A stretch of DNA of 64,000 bases from a bacterium (GCA_035505375.1 DATJQV010000042.1:1-64000), one strand, 5' to 3'; positions 25,943 to 35,693 are shown, counted from the stretch's first letter. Translations and numbers: made by a program. The notes: generated from the letters alone by a model not told the origin.

Positions 25943-27639
25943 ATGCGCAGGCTGTTGGTTCTGTGCCTTGCGGTGGGACTCGCACATGCCGGCCGCGAGC
26001 AGTGGGTTGGGCACGGCCCCTGCGGGTGCCGTCCGAATCCCAATCCTCGGCTGGGGGGTCTCTCGTCCCCGTCAGTGCTGTTCCCCGCCGCGACCGACAT
26101 GACCGACGTCATGTGCTATGACACCGGTGAAGCGGTCAATTTCTGGTTCTGGTTCCGGGCAGGAAACGGCTGGGGCATGAAGTTCATCAGCCCAAAAGAC
26201 AGCATCACGCTCGCCGGCGCGTTGTTATACGTGGACTCGATGGGGGCGAACAAAGAGGTGATCGTGAAGGTGTACGCGGATGACGGGGCGCATGGTTCAC
26301 CCGGGACTTTGATAGCGACGGATACCGCCTCGGATACCTCCACCCTCAAGACCGGCCACTGGAGTCTGGTGCCGATTTGGAAACCGATAGTCGGGCGCAA
26401 CTTCTACATATTCTATGTCCAGGCAGTTGACTCGATATTCGGTCTGTCGCTCGGTGAGGACGGCGACGAATACGCGCCCGGGCACCGGCAGTGGAAACTG
26501 TACAACGGCAAGCTCTCCGAGGACCATAATGCTCCTTTCAGTAACTGGATGATACGCGCCGTGCTCGATTGGACACCGCAGGACACGAACGCAGCAAGCG
26601 TCCGGTTCGCGACCGACATGCCTGACGATACTATTTCAAATGTCAACTTCCCAATACGGACGACGATCAGGAACATGGGCAGCGACACGCTGCCGGTCGG
26701 CACGCCGGTGCGGCTGCACATCACCGGGCCGCGCGACTACGTGTTCGACGAGTCTACCGCGACGGCGGCAAGATTGCCCCACGGCGCGACGGAGCAGATG
26801 AACTTCTTGCCGGTCTGGCACATCCCGAAGCGGCCGGGCTACTACTCCATCAGAGTAGCAACCGAGGCCGCGGGTGAAAAGTGGCCGGCCGACGACACAA
26901 TCGCGTGGGACATGTTTGCCGGCGGCTGGTGTGAGTACATTCGCGAATCGCCGACGGATTCGTTGACTTGGGCGGGTCCGGAGCGGGCTGTGAAGTTCGA
27001 CCCGACAACCTTCCTTCTGCAGTACCCGGTTGGGATAGCGGGCTTGAGGGCCGACTTCTGTTCCGACAGTCTGCATCCATGGGATGATTCGTCGTTCACA
27101 TTCAAGGTCTACGGCGGCGATGGCCAGACCTTGCTGTACCAAAGCGAGACCTTGGAGGCGACACCGGGCAGTCCGACTGTCGCCAGCCTGGACTCGATGG
27201 TCGTCATCGATTCAGGCGACTTCTACGTTGCGGTCGTACCGGTCAGTTCGACTGGCTTCCCATCGACGGCGGGTGACAGCATGGTCGGTGGCCATAGCTA
27301 CCATGGCAGCCCGGGCGATTGGATTCTGTGGCCCTCGCCGGCGCGCGCGGGCGAGTGGGACATCGCGACCGCGGTCGAAGATCGCTTGGGGATCGCGGAG
27401 AGCCACTGGTCTGAAGTCTCAATTTCCAAACCGGCGCCAACCATCGTCCGCGGCATGCTGAGATTGGCGTCTGGCGAAGGGCGAATGGCGAGCTGCTGGA
27501 TATCTCCGGCCGCAAGGTCCTGACCCTCCATCCCGGTGCGAATGACGTGCGGGCGCTGGCACCGGGCGTGTACTTTGTGAGAGACACCCAAGCGCAAGCC
27601 CAAGCACAAGCTGTCCGTAAGGTTGTGATTCAGAAATAG
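25943..27639 (+). pseudogene. Secreted protein whose C-terminal sorting domain is out of frame
   Basis: Starts at ATG 25943, 12 bases after the previous stop, with GGAGGA and a signal peptide (LLVLCLAVGLAHAG). The main frame encodes 526 residues: a beta-sandwich-rich body with repeated DSM/DSI-containing strands and an RNMGSDTLPVGTPV CARDB-like segment. It stops at 27523 within an unrelated-looking tail. The expected sorting domain (ELLDISGRKV...GANDVRALAPGVYFVRD...VRKVVIQK) follows in another frame to TAG 27637-27639. The shift lies at about 27470-27500 inside a GGCGAATGGCGA-type repeat. It is a recent frameshift, a sequencing error, or repeat-length variation. Confidence 0.75.
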
Positions 27640-27648
27640 AGGAGCGCG

Positions 27649-28281
27649 ATGAAGCTCTGCGTACTGGCCTCTGCGTTCTGCCTTCTGACTTCGATCGCCC
27701 TTGGCGCTGACGTTGGCATTGACACTATTGTCAGTCCTACCGGCACGGTAGACAGTGGAGTGCCGCTTGTCCCCAAGTGCGCGGTACATGCCTATACCGG
27801 CACCGGTCAGGTAGACGTCCACTTCGTGATACCTGAAGCCGGGTATCACGATAGCCTGACCCTGCCCCCGCTCCCGCCCGGTCTGGTGGATTCCGCGACG
27901 TTCAAGCCATGGGCTCCGAACGCACGGGACAGCATGACAGCGGTGGCGTGGGTGCATTGTAGCGGCGACACGTACCCGCAGAATGACACCTTCCGACTCA
28001 GGTTCTTCGTCGATGTGTTGTCCGGCATCGAGGAATCGCCAAGGGTCGGAGTCCGCACGATGAGGCCGGTTCTCACTATGGCGCGCGGCATGCTGTTTCT
28101 CCCGAGCAGCACAAGCTCAAGCCTAAGCTGCCTGCTGGACGTAAGCGGGCGGAAGGTGATGGGGCTGCATCCCGGCGCGAATGGCGTGAGCCGTCTGGCT
28201 CCCGGTGTCTACTTCGAGCGGTCGGCGGCTAGCGGCGAGCCGTCGGCCGTCTCTGTCCGCAAGGTCATTATCACAAGGTAG
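27649..28281 (+). CDS. Small secreted protein with CARDB-like domain and sorting domain
   Basis: A 210-residue protein. Signal peptide: LCVLASAFCLLTSIALGADV. Residues about 20-125 form one Ig/CARDB-like sandwich (DTIVSPTGTVDSGVPLVPKCAVHAYTG...DTFRLRFFVDVLSGIEE). A linker leads to the sorting module CLLDVSGRKVMGLHPGANGVSRLAPGVYFERS...VRKVIITR. It resembles a shortened version of the preceding protein. It starts 9 bases after the (frameshifted) end of that gene with AGAGGAGCG as ribosome-binding site. Confidence 0.72.
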   Translation: MKLCVLASAFCLLTSIALGADVGIDTIVSPTGTVDSGVPLVPKCAVHAYTGTGQVDVHFVIPEAGYHDSLTLPPLPPGLVDSATFKPWAPNARDSMTAVAWVHCSGDTYPQNDTFRLRFFVDVLSGIEESPRVGVRTMRPVLTMARGMLFLPSSTSSSLSCLLDVSGRKVMGLHPGANGVSRLAPGVYFERSAASGEPSAVSVRKVIITR

Positions 28282-28290
28282 GAGGAGTCC

Positions 28291-29289
28291 ATGAAAGCAG
28301 GACTATTCGCAGTCTGTTTGAGTCTGTTGCTGGTCTGCATCGCGTATGCTGACTCACTCAACGTCCGGCGCATCGGTAGTTGTCCCACACCGGGTTGGGC
28401 ACTCGGCGTAAAGGTGAAGGGGGACTACGCGTACGTCGCGGATCACCTTCATGGCCTGCGGGTCATTTCAATCAAAGACCCCGCACACCCGAGCGAGGTC
28501 GGACACTGTGGCACGCCGGACGACGTCAGCAACGCGGGACGCCCCCACGTCTTGGGCCGTGCCTACAACCTGGCCGTCGTAGGTGACCTCGCCTACGTTG
28601 CCGCCCACAGTCGAGGCTTGCGCATCGTCTCTATTTCCAACCCGGCGAGTCCGGTTGAGGTGGGCTGTTGCAGCCTGCCATCCTTTACGTACAAAGCGGC
28701 GGTGGCCGGAGACCTCGCCTACGTCGCGGACGGCGATTCCGGCCTGCGCATTGTCTCAGTCGCTGACCCGGCACATCCGGCTGTGGTCGGATGCTGCAAG
28801 ACGCCGAGCAGAGCCTGGGGCATCGCGCTCAGTGGCAGCTATGCCTACGTCGCGGACGGGGATTCGGGATTGCGGGTCATCGCAGTGTCTGATTTCGCGC
28901 ATCCGACCGAGGTCGGCCACTGCGGAATCTCGGGTGATGCCCTGGATGTGACGATGGTTGGGAGTTACGCATATGTGGCGGATGGCATCGGAGGGCTGCG
29001 TATTATCTCGATAGCTGACCCGACGAAGCCAGTTGAAGTCGGGCACTGCGCTGGACCGGGCAGCGCCTACGGCGTAGCAGTTGATGGGAACTATGCCTAC
29101 GTCGCAGATTGGGGCGGCGGGTTACGGGTCGTATCGGTTTCAGACCCGGTTCATCCGACCGAGGTCGGATACTACAACCTGCCGGACTCGGCCTGGGACG
29201 TCGCCGTGGCTGGAGGCCAGGCATACGTCGCTGATTATGCCGCAGGGCTGCAGATACTTCAGTTCCACGCCGGAGGCACGAAGAGATAA
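28291..29289 (+). CDS. LVIVP-repeat secreted beta-propeller, sorting domain lost
   Basis: A 332-residue protein with signal peptide (AGLFAVCLSLLLVCIAYADS) and about seven repeats of the type GDYAYVADxxxGLRVISxxDPAHPxEVGxCxxP, the LVIVP propeller family. The frame ends at TAA 29287-29289 without the usual sorting module. In the same frame, immediately after the stop, codons read GQAVPKVLILR and end in TAA at 29343. That is the last strand of a sorting domain. The middle of the module has been deleted or degraded and the remaining strand cut off by the new stop. The protein may be retained in the periplasm. Confidence 0.78.
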   Translation: MKAGLFAVCLSLLLVCIAYADSLNVRRIGSCPTPGWALGVKVKGDYAYVADHLHGLRVISIKDPAHPSEVGHCGTPDDVSNAGRPHVLGRAYNLAVVGDLAYVAAHSRGLRIVSISNPASPVEVGCCSLPSFTYKAAVAGDLAYVADGDSGLRIVSVADPAHPAVVGCCKTPSRAWGIALSGSYAYVADGDSGLRVIAVSDFAHPTEVGHCGISGDALDVTMVGSYAYVADGIGGLRIISIADPTKPVEVGHCAGPGSAYGVAVDGNYAYVADWGGGLRVVSVSDPVHPTEVGYYNLPDSAWDVAVAGGQAYVADYAAGLQILQFHAGGTKR

Positions 29290-29352
29290 GGCGGGCGGTA
29301 CGCTCAAGGACAGGCCGTCCCGAAGGTCCTGATTCTGAGGTAAGGAGACATT

Positions 29353-30660
29353 GTGAAGCACGTGGCTGTGTCGGTACTTCTGCTGGCTGCGTTGGCGATA
29401 GCGCAGTCGTGGCAGGTTGAGCTGGTGGACACGTCATGCCGGCCAACGGATGTCTTCGTCAAACGGGACAGCGGCCGGACCTACGTCGCCTATGTGACCG
29501 GCGAAGGCAGTATTCGCATCGCCTCCAAAGATGCGATCTGGCGCTACCAGACGCTCGATACCAGTCTCGTACGGCCGGACGCCGGAATCCACTTTGCGGC
29601 GGGCCCCGGCGGACGTATGGCTGTCTCGGGTGTGGATGATTCGACGCGGCCGGTTGTGCTGGAGAGGGTGGATTCCGGATGGGTTCGTGTCTGGACTCAC
29701 ACGGTGCTGGACCCCGCCGCTCCGTTGGCTCGCGCTGTCTACGGTGCTGATTCGATTCCCATTGTCATCTACGCTGTCAACAACTACACGTCGGCTTCGT
29801 ATGTGATCGCCGAGACCTGGGTGGACTCGGTCTGGCAGGTTGATACTGCCGCTAGTTTTGTCCCGCCGCATGACTATGGATGCGAGCTGACTCTGTACGA
29901 CGCGGACTGCAGTCCCGATGCCGGACCGTGCTTCATGACCCGATTTGCCTACTGGTTTCCGCCCAGCATGTTGCCCCCAACGTATGAAGTCGGGAAAGAC
30001 TTTCGTGCTGGCAGTGGCTGGAGGTACGTCGGGCTTGGGGGTGGGTTCCAGGCTGCCGTCGACGGATACGATATCGTGGCAGGCGGGCCCGACACCGCAT
30101 CAGCGGCCGTGTATTCCGGCGGCCGCTTGAAGTTCGATCAGGATTCGGTGTGGCCTGCCGAGGTGAGGGACGCCGCCGTTCAGGTGGACAGCGCGGGCCG
30201 GGAACAGATCGCTTTTGTTTCGCCGGACAGCGTCTTGAGGTTTGCATACAAAGATACGCGCTGGCATTTCCGGCAAGTCCCCGGCGTGACCACGGCGACG
30301 TGTTGCGACCTGGCGCTCGATGAGACAGGTCAGCCAGTGATTGCCTTTGAGGATACCGGTGGGCTTTGGCTTGCACACGGCGCGGACATGCTTGGGGCCG
30401 GTGAGAGCCCCAAGTCGCAGGCCTCGCGCCACAAACTGGCGGCAACGGTCGTGCGCGGAGTGCTGATGCTCGGCGCAGCAGACAGTAGACAGCAGACAGA
30501 AGGCAGGGGAGCACTTCTGGATGCAGCAGGGCGGCGCGTGATGGAACTGCACGCGGGCGCGAATGATGTGAGCCGTCTGGCACGGGGAGTGTACTTCGTG
30601 CGAGAGGTGCAAGCACAAGCTCAAGCCCAGGCCGTCCGAAAGGTCGTCGTCACGCAGTAG
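29353..30660 (+). CDS. Secreted propeller-like protein with sorting domain
   Basis: A 435-residue protein from GTG 29353 after TAAGGAG. Signal peptide: KHVAVSVLLLAALAIAQSW, very similar to the gene at 24584, as is the body (DSGRTYVAYVTGEGSIRIASKD, AGPGGRMAVSGVD, ETGQPVIAFEDTGGLWLAHG). The linker near 30478-30507 again contains CAGACAGTAGACAG-type repeats. The C-terminus is LLDAAGRRVMELHAGANDVSRLARGVYFVREV...VRKVVVTQ. The two are likely paralogues within this cluster. Confidence 0.75.
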   Translation: MKHVAVSVLLLAALAIAQSWQVELVDTSCRPTDVFVKRDSGRTYVAYVTGEGSIRIASKDAIWRYQTLDTSLVRPDAGIHFAAGPGGRMAVSGVDDSTRPVVLERVDSGWVRVWTHTVLDPAAPLARAVYGADSIPIVIYAVNNYTSASYVIAETWVDSVWQVDTAASFVPPHDYGCELTLYDADCSPDAGPCFMTRFAYWFPPSMLPPTYEVGKDFRAGSGWRYVGLGGGFQAAVDGYDIVAGGPDTASAAVYSGGRLKFDQDSVWPAEVRDAAVQVDSAGREQIAFVSPDSVLRFAYKDTRWHFRQVPGVTTATCCDLALDETGQPVIAFEDTGGLWLAHGADMLGAGESPKSQASRHKLAATVVRGVLMLGAADSRQQTEGRGALLDAAGRRVMELHAGANDVSRLARGVYFVREVQAQAQAQAVRKVVVTQ

Positions 30661-30669
30661 GAGGCGTCA

Positions 30670-31815
30670 ATGAGAGCGTTAGCTTTGGCAATCAGCTTGG
30701 GCCTGCCGCTGGTCGGCGTGGCGCCGGCCGCGGATTCGCTCAATGTCCGCCTTGTCGGGACGGCCGGTCCCTACGGGTACCTGTACGCCGTGGCCGTCGA
30801 CTCCGCGCGGAACCTGGCATTCGTCGGCTCGGACGCAGGAATCGGCGTGTTGGATGTCAGTAATCAGGCCCTGCCGGTGAGGCTGTCGGAAACGAACGAC
30901 TGGAAGATTGCTTACGACCTCTGCTATGGTGGGAACGGCCTGCTCTACGTTGCGGGCGGGCCGATGGGCTTTCGCGTGATCTACGTTGACGACCCGGCGC
31001 AGCCGGTTGAGATCGGTTCCTGCCAGACGCCGGGCAATGCCGTGGGCGTTACCTTGAACTCGTGCTTTGCCTATGTCGCGGACGAGGAGGGCGGATTGCG
31101 CATTATCTCCGTCGCCGACCCGATGCGTCCGGTTGAAGTCGGCCACTATGACGCGCCGAGCCCTGTCCAAGGCTTGGCGGTGAGCGGGGCGTATGCCTAT
31201 GTCGCAGATACGTCTGGGTTGCGGGTGGTCGAAGTCGCCAACCCGGCGCATCCGATCGAGGTTGGCAGCTACGACACGCCGCTCCATCCCCGGGGCGTGG
31301 CGGTGAGCGGCGACTATGCCTATGTCGCGACTGAGGTTGCCGGCTTGAGGGTAGTATCAGTGGCCGACCCGACCAATCCCATGAGGGTCGGATACTGCGC
31401 GACGCCGGGCTACTCCGTTGGCGTCACACTTAGAGGGCAGCGGGCCTATGTCGCCGGTGTCAATTGGTTCCATGTCATCTCGCTTCTCGACCCGACGAAG
31501 CCGGTTGAGGTCGGCGACTACAGCTTCTCCGGCGATGCACGAGCCGTCACCGCCGCCGGTGGCTATGCCTACGTCGCGGCCCAATTCGCCGGCCTTCAGA
31601 TACTTGAGTTCTTCGGCGACAATCAGCCGCCGGTCGCCAGGGGCGTTCTGTGGGTTCCGCCTGCCGGGCAGCCTCAGACTGCGAGTCTGCTGAACGTAGT
31701 GGGGCGCAAGGTGGCGGACTTGCGAGCCGGCCAGAATGACGTGTCGCGGCTGGCAACGGGAGTGTACTTCGTGAGGGAAGCGCAAGCTGTCCGTAAGGTC
31801 GTCATCCGGCACTGA
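30670..31815 (+). CDS. LVIVP-repeat secreted propeller with sorting domain
   Basis: A 381-residue protein, paralogue of the gene at 28291. The signal peptide ends at VGVAPAADS. Seven or so LVIVP repeats follow ([28 protein letters not shown] and variants). Here the C-terminal sorting module is intact ([42 protein letters not shown]). It starts 9 bases after the previous stop with AGGAGG, so the five genes probably share a transcript. Confidence 0.8.
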   Translation: MRALALAISLGLPLVGVAPAADSLNVRLVGTAGPYGYLYAVAVDSARNLAFVGSDAGIGVLDVSNQALPVRLSETNDWKIAYDLCYGGNGLLYVAGGPMGFRVIYVDDPAQPVEIGSCQTPGNAVGVTLNSCFAYVADEEGGLRIISVADPMRPVEVGHYDAPSPVQGLAVSGAYAYVADTSGLRVVEVANPAHPIEVGSYDTPLHPRGVAVSGDYAYVATEVAGLRVVSVADPTNPMRVGYCATPGYSVGVTLRGQRAYVAGVNWFHVISLLDPTKPVEVGDYSFSGDARAVTAAGGYAYVAAQFAGLQILEFFGDNQPPVARGVLWVPPAGQPQTASLLNVVGRKVADLRAGQNDVSRLATGVYFVREAQAVRKVVIRH

Positions 31816-31854
31816 GCAGCTCAAGCTCAAGCTCTGGCCCGAATCCGAAACATC

Positions 31855-31975
31855 TGCGCCATCTGCGTAATCTGCGGTTACTCGTCCCTTCGTCCATCGT
31901 CTATCGTTGTCTGCGCACTTGCTGCCTTGGCCGCCTATCTGTGTCCATCTGTGTTCATCCGTGGTTGTTGGCGAG
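31855..31975. repeat. Short intergenic repeats (ATCTGCG and ATCTGTG types)
   Basis: The gap between the LVIVP gene and the ABC-F gene contains CATCTGCGTAATCTGCGGTT and, further on, GTGTCCATCTGTGTTCATC: two tandem families of 7-10 base words. TCGTCCATCGTCTATCGTTG lies between them. No gene is visible in the gap. Confidence 0.5.
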
Positions 31976-32022
31976 AGGCACTCCGTTCTTGAACGGCGGG
32001 CGATTTCCAATAGTCTTGGCAC

Positions 32023-33954
32023 GTGATTTCCCTTTCCAATGTCACGATGGAGTTTGGTACGCAGGAACTCTATCGCGACGTGAATCTGTTCGTCGGTCCT
32101 GAGGACCGCATCGGACTGGCCGGCGCCAACGGGTCGGGCAAGTCCACAATCCTGAAACTGATGTCGGGCGAGCTTGAGCCGACGCGCGGGTCGGTTGACA
32201 AGCGGCGTGGCACGTGTATCGGGTATCTGCCTCAGACCGGCGCGGTCGTGGGCGAGCGGACCGTGCTGGAAGAGGCAATGACCGCCTTCAAGCATCTGGA
32301 CGACGTTCAGACGGAGATGATTGAGCTCGAGCATCGGATGAAGGACGCGAACATGCCTGCGGATGAGCTGCAGGAAGTGTTGGACCGTTATTCGGTGCTG
32401 CAGCACCACTTCGGGCATGATGCATATGACCGCCAGCCCCGAGCCGAGAAGATTCTCATGAGCCTCGGGTTCGCCGAAGAGGATTTCCACAAGCAGTGCC
32501 GGACCCAGAGCGGCGGGTTCCAGGTGCGACTGGCTCTGGCGCGGATGCTCTTAGAGGAGCCGGACGTTCTGCTGCTGGACGAGCCGACCAACTACCTCGA
32601 CATCCGTTCCATCGAGTGGCTGCAGGAGTATCTGACTGCGTTCAAGGGCGCGGTGGTGATGATTGCGCACGACCGCTATCTTCTCGACGCGCTGGTGCAG
32701 AAGATATGGGCAATCGAGTCGCACAAGGTGTTCATTTTCCCCGGGAACTACTCGAAGTACCTGAGCGACAAGGTGCAGCGGGATGAACGGCAGCTCAAGA
32801 AGTATGAGGAGCAGGTGCAGTTCATCAAGCGCACCGAGCAGTTCATCGCCCAGTACAAGGGGCGCAAGGATACCGCGCCGCGGGCGATGAGCAGGCAGAA
32901 GATGCTCGACCGGCTGGAGCGCATCACTCCGCCCGAGACCGCGCCCGTAATCCGCATCCGGTTCCCGGAGTCGGAAGAGGTCTACGGCAAGGCGATTGAC
33001 CTGCGTTCGGTGTCCAAGAGCTTCGGCCCGAAGCGCGTGCTGCAGGATGTGAGCTTGGTGGTGGGCGGCGGCGAGAAGATCGGCCTGTTCGGCGCGAACG
33101 GACAGGGCAAGACAACGTTGCTACGCATGATTGCCGGCAAGCTGACGCCGGATTCGGGCGAGGCGTGGACCAGCCAGAAGACGCAGATTGCATACTATGA
33201 GCAGGGCGCGGAGGAGACTATCAACCCCGAGATGACCGTGCTTGAGGCAGCAGCCGATGCGGGCGCCGGATTCACCGAGAATGAACTCAAGGGGATTCTC
33301 GGCACGTTTCTGTTTTCGGGAGACGCGATAGACAAGAAGGTTGGCGTGCTGTCCGGAGGAGAGCGGAGCCGGCTGGCGATTATCCGGGCGCTGCTGACGC
33401 CGTCGAATCTCCTGATTCTCGACGAGCCGACCAACCATCTTGATATCCAGTCGCGGGAAATCCTGTTTGAGGCCATCCGCCGGTACAAACGGACCGTGGT
33501 ATTCGCCGCGCACGACCGGTTCATGCTCGACGAACTGGCGGACAAGACAGTGAGGATTGACGGCGGCAGGGCAGTGCTCTTCCCGGGGAATTACAGCTAC
33601 GCTGCGGGCCGCGTGGTGAAGCACGGGGCCGCAAGTCCGAAGTCTGAAGCACAAAGGACAAAGCAAGGCGGGCAACGGGCAAAGCCCGAATTCCAAAGTC
33701 CAAAGCCCGTGGTCCATGGTCCGAAGTCCAAAGTCCATGGTCCAAAGTCGCCTCATCACCAATCCGGCGACCCGGTCCGGGACATCGAACTGCGGCTCAG
33801 GCAGGTCGAGTCCGAGTACGAGGCGGCGCGGCAGGCGATGAACTACAATCGCGTGCGGGAGCTTGCTGACGAGCGGAAGTACCTCGAAGCCGAGCTTCAG
33901 GCTCGCAAGGCCGACCAGGTCGAGGGCGGCGCGGGACATGACCGAAATGTCTGA
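32023..33954 (+). CDS. ABC-F family ATPase
   Basis: A 643-residue soluble protein with two ABC ATPase domains. Walker A motifs are GANGSGKST (about 40) and GANGQGKTT (about 355). The signature is degenerate in the first half (QSGGFQVRLALAR) and canonical in the second (LSGGERSRLAI). Both halves have LLLDEPTNYLD or LILDEPTNHLD, as in Uup/EttA/YheS-type ribosome-associated factors. The inter-domain linker region (about 235-300) is charged. Near the C-terminus about 35 residues (RTKQGGQRAKPEFQSPKP...) are encoded by short repeats at 33640-33750, before a final coiled coil (DIELRLRQVESEYEAARQ). The start is GTG 32023. An RF-1-like gene follows 39 bases later. Confidence 0.9.
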   Translation: MISLSNVTMEFGTQELYRDVNLFVGPEDRIGLAGANGSGKSTILKLMSGELEPTRGSVDKRRGTCIGYLPQTGAVVGERTVLEEAMTAFKHLDDVQTEMIELEHRMKDANMPADELQEVLDRYSVLQHHFGHDAYDRQPRAEKILMSLGFAEEDFHKQCRTQSGGFQVRLALARMLLEEPDVLLLDEPTNYLDIRSIEWLQEYLTAFKGAVVMIAHDRYLLDALVQKIWAIESHKVFIFPGNYSKYLSDKVQRDERQLKKYEEQVQFIKRTEQFIAQYKGRKDTAPRAMSRQKMLDRLERITPPETAPVIRIRFPESEEVYGKAIDLRSVSKSFGPKRVLQDVSLVVGGGEKIGLFGANGQGKTTLLRMIAGKLTPDSGEAWTSQKTQIAYYEQGAEETINPEMTVLEAAADAGAGFTENELKGILGTFLFSGDAIDKKVGVLSGGERSRLAIIRALLTPSNLLILDEPTNHLDIQSREILFEAIRRYKRTVVFAAHDRFMLDELADKTVRIDGGRAVLFPGNYSYAAGRVVKHGAASPKSEAQRTKQGGQRAKPEFQSPKPVVHGPKSKVHGPKSPHHQSGDPVRDIELRLRQVESEYEAARQAMNYNRVRELADERKYLEAELQARKADQVEGGAGHDRNV

Positions 33955-33993
33955 CATTTCGGATCGTGTCCCAAGCGCGGCAAGGACCTCTGG

Positions 33994-34410
33994 ATGATGG
34001 GATCGGGTCCGAGTTCGGACAAGGAAGCGGCGCTTGTCGCGCGACTGGCAGGTCTCGGCGTGAAACCGGAGGACCTGGTTGAGAAGTTCATCCGGGCCGC
34101 TGGCCCCGGCGGGCAGAACGTCAATAAGACCTCGACGGCGGTCTACCTCAAGCACTTGCCATCGGGCATCGAGGTCAAGATGCAACAGGAGCGTTCACAG
34201 GCCCTGAACCGGTTCCTAGCAAGAAGGTTGCTGGCGGACAAGCTCGAGGCCCGGCTGCGGGGCGAGCAAAGCGCAGAGGCCGCCCGCGTTGCGAAACTGA
34301 GACGGCAGAAGCGCAAACGGTCCCGGCGGGCGAAGGAGAAGGTGCTCGCGGCCAAGGCGCTTCAAGCGATCAAGAAGGCTGCACGCGGCGTCCCGCCTGA
34401 CGAGTCGTGA
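33994..34410 (+). CDS. Peptidyl-tRNA hydrolase / release-factor-like protein (RF-1 domain, GGQ)
   Basis: A 138-residue protein with the catalytic GGQ in AAGPGGQNVNKTSTAVYLKHLPSG, then a basic helical tail (RRQKRKRSRRAKEK). It lacks the codon-recognition domain of full-length release factors and resembles ArfB-type or RF-1-domain rescue proteins. It would release nascent chains from stalled ribosomes. The start is ATG 33994 or 33997. Its position right after an ABC-F gene suggests a ribosome quality-control unit, complementing the tmRNA encoded elsewhere in the window. Confidence 0.85.
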   Translation: MMGSGPSSDKEAALVARLAGLGVKPEDLVEKFIRAAGPGGQNVNKTSTAVYLKHLPSGIEVKMQQERSQALNRFLARRLLADKLEARLRGEQSAEAARVAKLRRQKRKRSRRAKEKVLAAKALQAIKKAARGVPPDES

Positions 34411-34434
34411 CCGGCGACTGCGACGCCAATTGTC

Positions 34435-34462
34435 TTGACTTCACGTACCTTCGGCATAGAAT
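34435..34462 (+). promoter_or_regulatory. Sigma-70-type promoter
   Basis: TTGACT (34435-34440), 16-base spacer, TAGAAT (34457-34462). It lies about 90 bases upstream of the PP-loop gene ATG. Confidence 0.55.
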
Positions 34463-34551
34463 TGTTCATCGTGAGTGAGGGCATTTTCCGTTCCGCATTC
34501 GAGAGTGTGAAATCAGAAAATCTGGTCGTTGACAGATAGCGACGCTGGACA

Positions 34552-35631
34552 ATGATACCTAGTCGTAAGTCTAAGGCAGTCGGCCTGTTCTCAGGCGGGC
34601 TCGACAGCATTCTGGCGACGAAGCTTATTACCGAGCAGGGCGTCACTGTCGTGGCGCTCCACTATCGGTTGCCGTTTGGCGTGCCCGGACGCGAGCCGAA
34701 TGATGAGAAACTGTCGAAGCTGGCGAGCCTGGTTGGCGCAAGCCTGATGACGCTGGAAGCCGACGATTCCTACCTGCAACTAGTCAAGTCCCCGCAGTTC
34801 GGACATGTGAAACAGCTGGCGCCGTGCATCGACTGCCTCGTCATGATGCTCGCCAAGGCAAAGGAACTGGCCAGGGAGATCAAGGCCGACTTCGTGTTTA
34901 CCGGTGAGGTAGTCGGACAACGGGCAGTTTGCCAGAACAAGCGTTCACTGAAGCAGATTGAGAAGACGGTAGGGCTCGAGGGCAGGCTGCTGCGTCCGCT
35001 GTCGGCCAAGCTGTTGGAGCCCACGATACCGGAGCTGACCGGCCTCGTGCGTCGGGAACGTCTGCTGGACCTGAAGGGCCGCAGCCGACGACGGCAGATA
35101 CGGCTGGCACACGAATTCGGCATATTTGACTATCCGATCCCTGGAACCGGGTGCATGCTCCTCGACAAGAACTTCGCGGCCCGAGCGCGTGATGCCGTAC
35201 AGCAGGATCAGTTGGCGCTGGCCGAGATTGAGCTGCTGAAGTACGGTCGTCACTTCCGGCTCGACAGCGGTGCGAAGGTGGTTGTGGGTCGGAATGAAGC
35301 CGAAAACAAGCGACTGGAGGAGCTGGCGCGGGATGACGACGTTCTGTGCAAGCCGGTCGAGGTCATGGGCCCGGTGGCGATTCTGCGGTCCCAGAAGAAA
35401 ACCAAGAAAGACACCGAGATCGCGGCCCGGATCACTGCGCGCTATTCGGACGCGCCGGCCGGCAAATCCATAAAGCTCGACTGCGCAGGGAAGACTTTGT
35501 CGGTGAAGCCTTACAAGGACGAGGACTTCGCGGCCTGGCGCGTGCAGCCACAGGAGAGCAAGACGGCGGAACCAGCGTCCGGGGCCGGGGCAGAAACGCC
35601 CAAGCAGCAGCGCCGCAAGGCGGCTGAATGA
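34552..35631 (+). CDS. PP-loop ATPase, tRNA thiolase-like, with DUF814/NFACT-R-like C-terminus
   Basis: A 359-residue protein. The PP-loop SGGLDSILATKL near residue 14 binds ATP for adenylation, as in MnmA/ThiI/TtcA enzymes. GHVKQLAPCIDCLVMML carries a CxxC and PIPGTGCMLLDKNF a third cysteine, plausible for sulfur relay or a metal site. The C-terminal part (RHFRLDSGAKVVVGRNEAENKRLEELARDDDVLCKP) resembles the DUF814/NFACT-R RNA-binding domain. It ends in a Lys/Gln-rich tail. The best reading is an RNA sulfur-transfer enzyme related to the DUF814-bearing MnmA/TRMU-like group; the modified base is not known. A promoter precedes it and NFU follows. Confidence 0.75.
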   Translation: MIPSRKSKAVGLFSGGLDSILATKLITEQGVTVVALHYRLPFGVPGREPNDEKLSKLASLVGASLMTLEADDSYLQLVKSPQFGHVKQLAPCIDCLVMMLAKAKELAREIKADFVFTGEVVGQRAVCQNKRSLKQIEKTVGLEGRLLRPLSAKLLEPTIPELTGLVRRERLLDLKGRSRRRQIRLAHEFGIFDYPIPGTGCMLLDKNFAARARDAVQQDQLALAEIELLKYGRHFRLDSGAKVVVGRNEAENKRLEELARDDDVLCKPVEVMGPVAILRSQKKTKKDTEIAARITARYSDAPAGKSIKLDCAGKTLSVKPYKDEDFAAWRVQPQESKTAEPASGAGAETPKQQRRKAAE

Positions 35632-35693
35632 TCGGGATTACCGCGGCGCGTATGTCTAGTCAGACGCTTCGAGTATCACATGGGAAGTGACAG

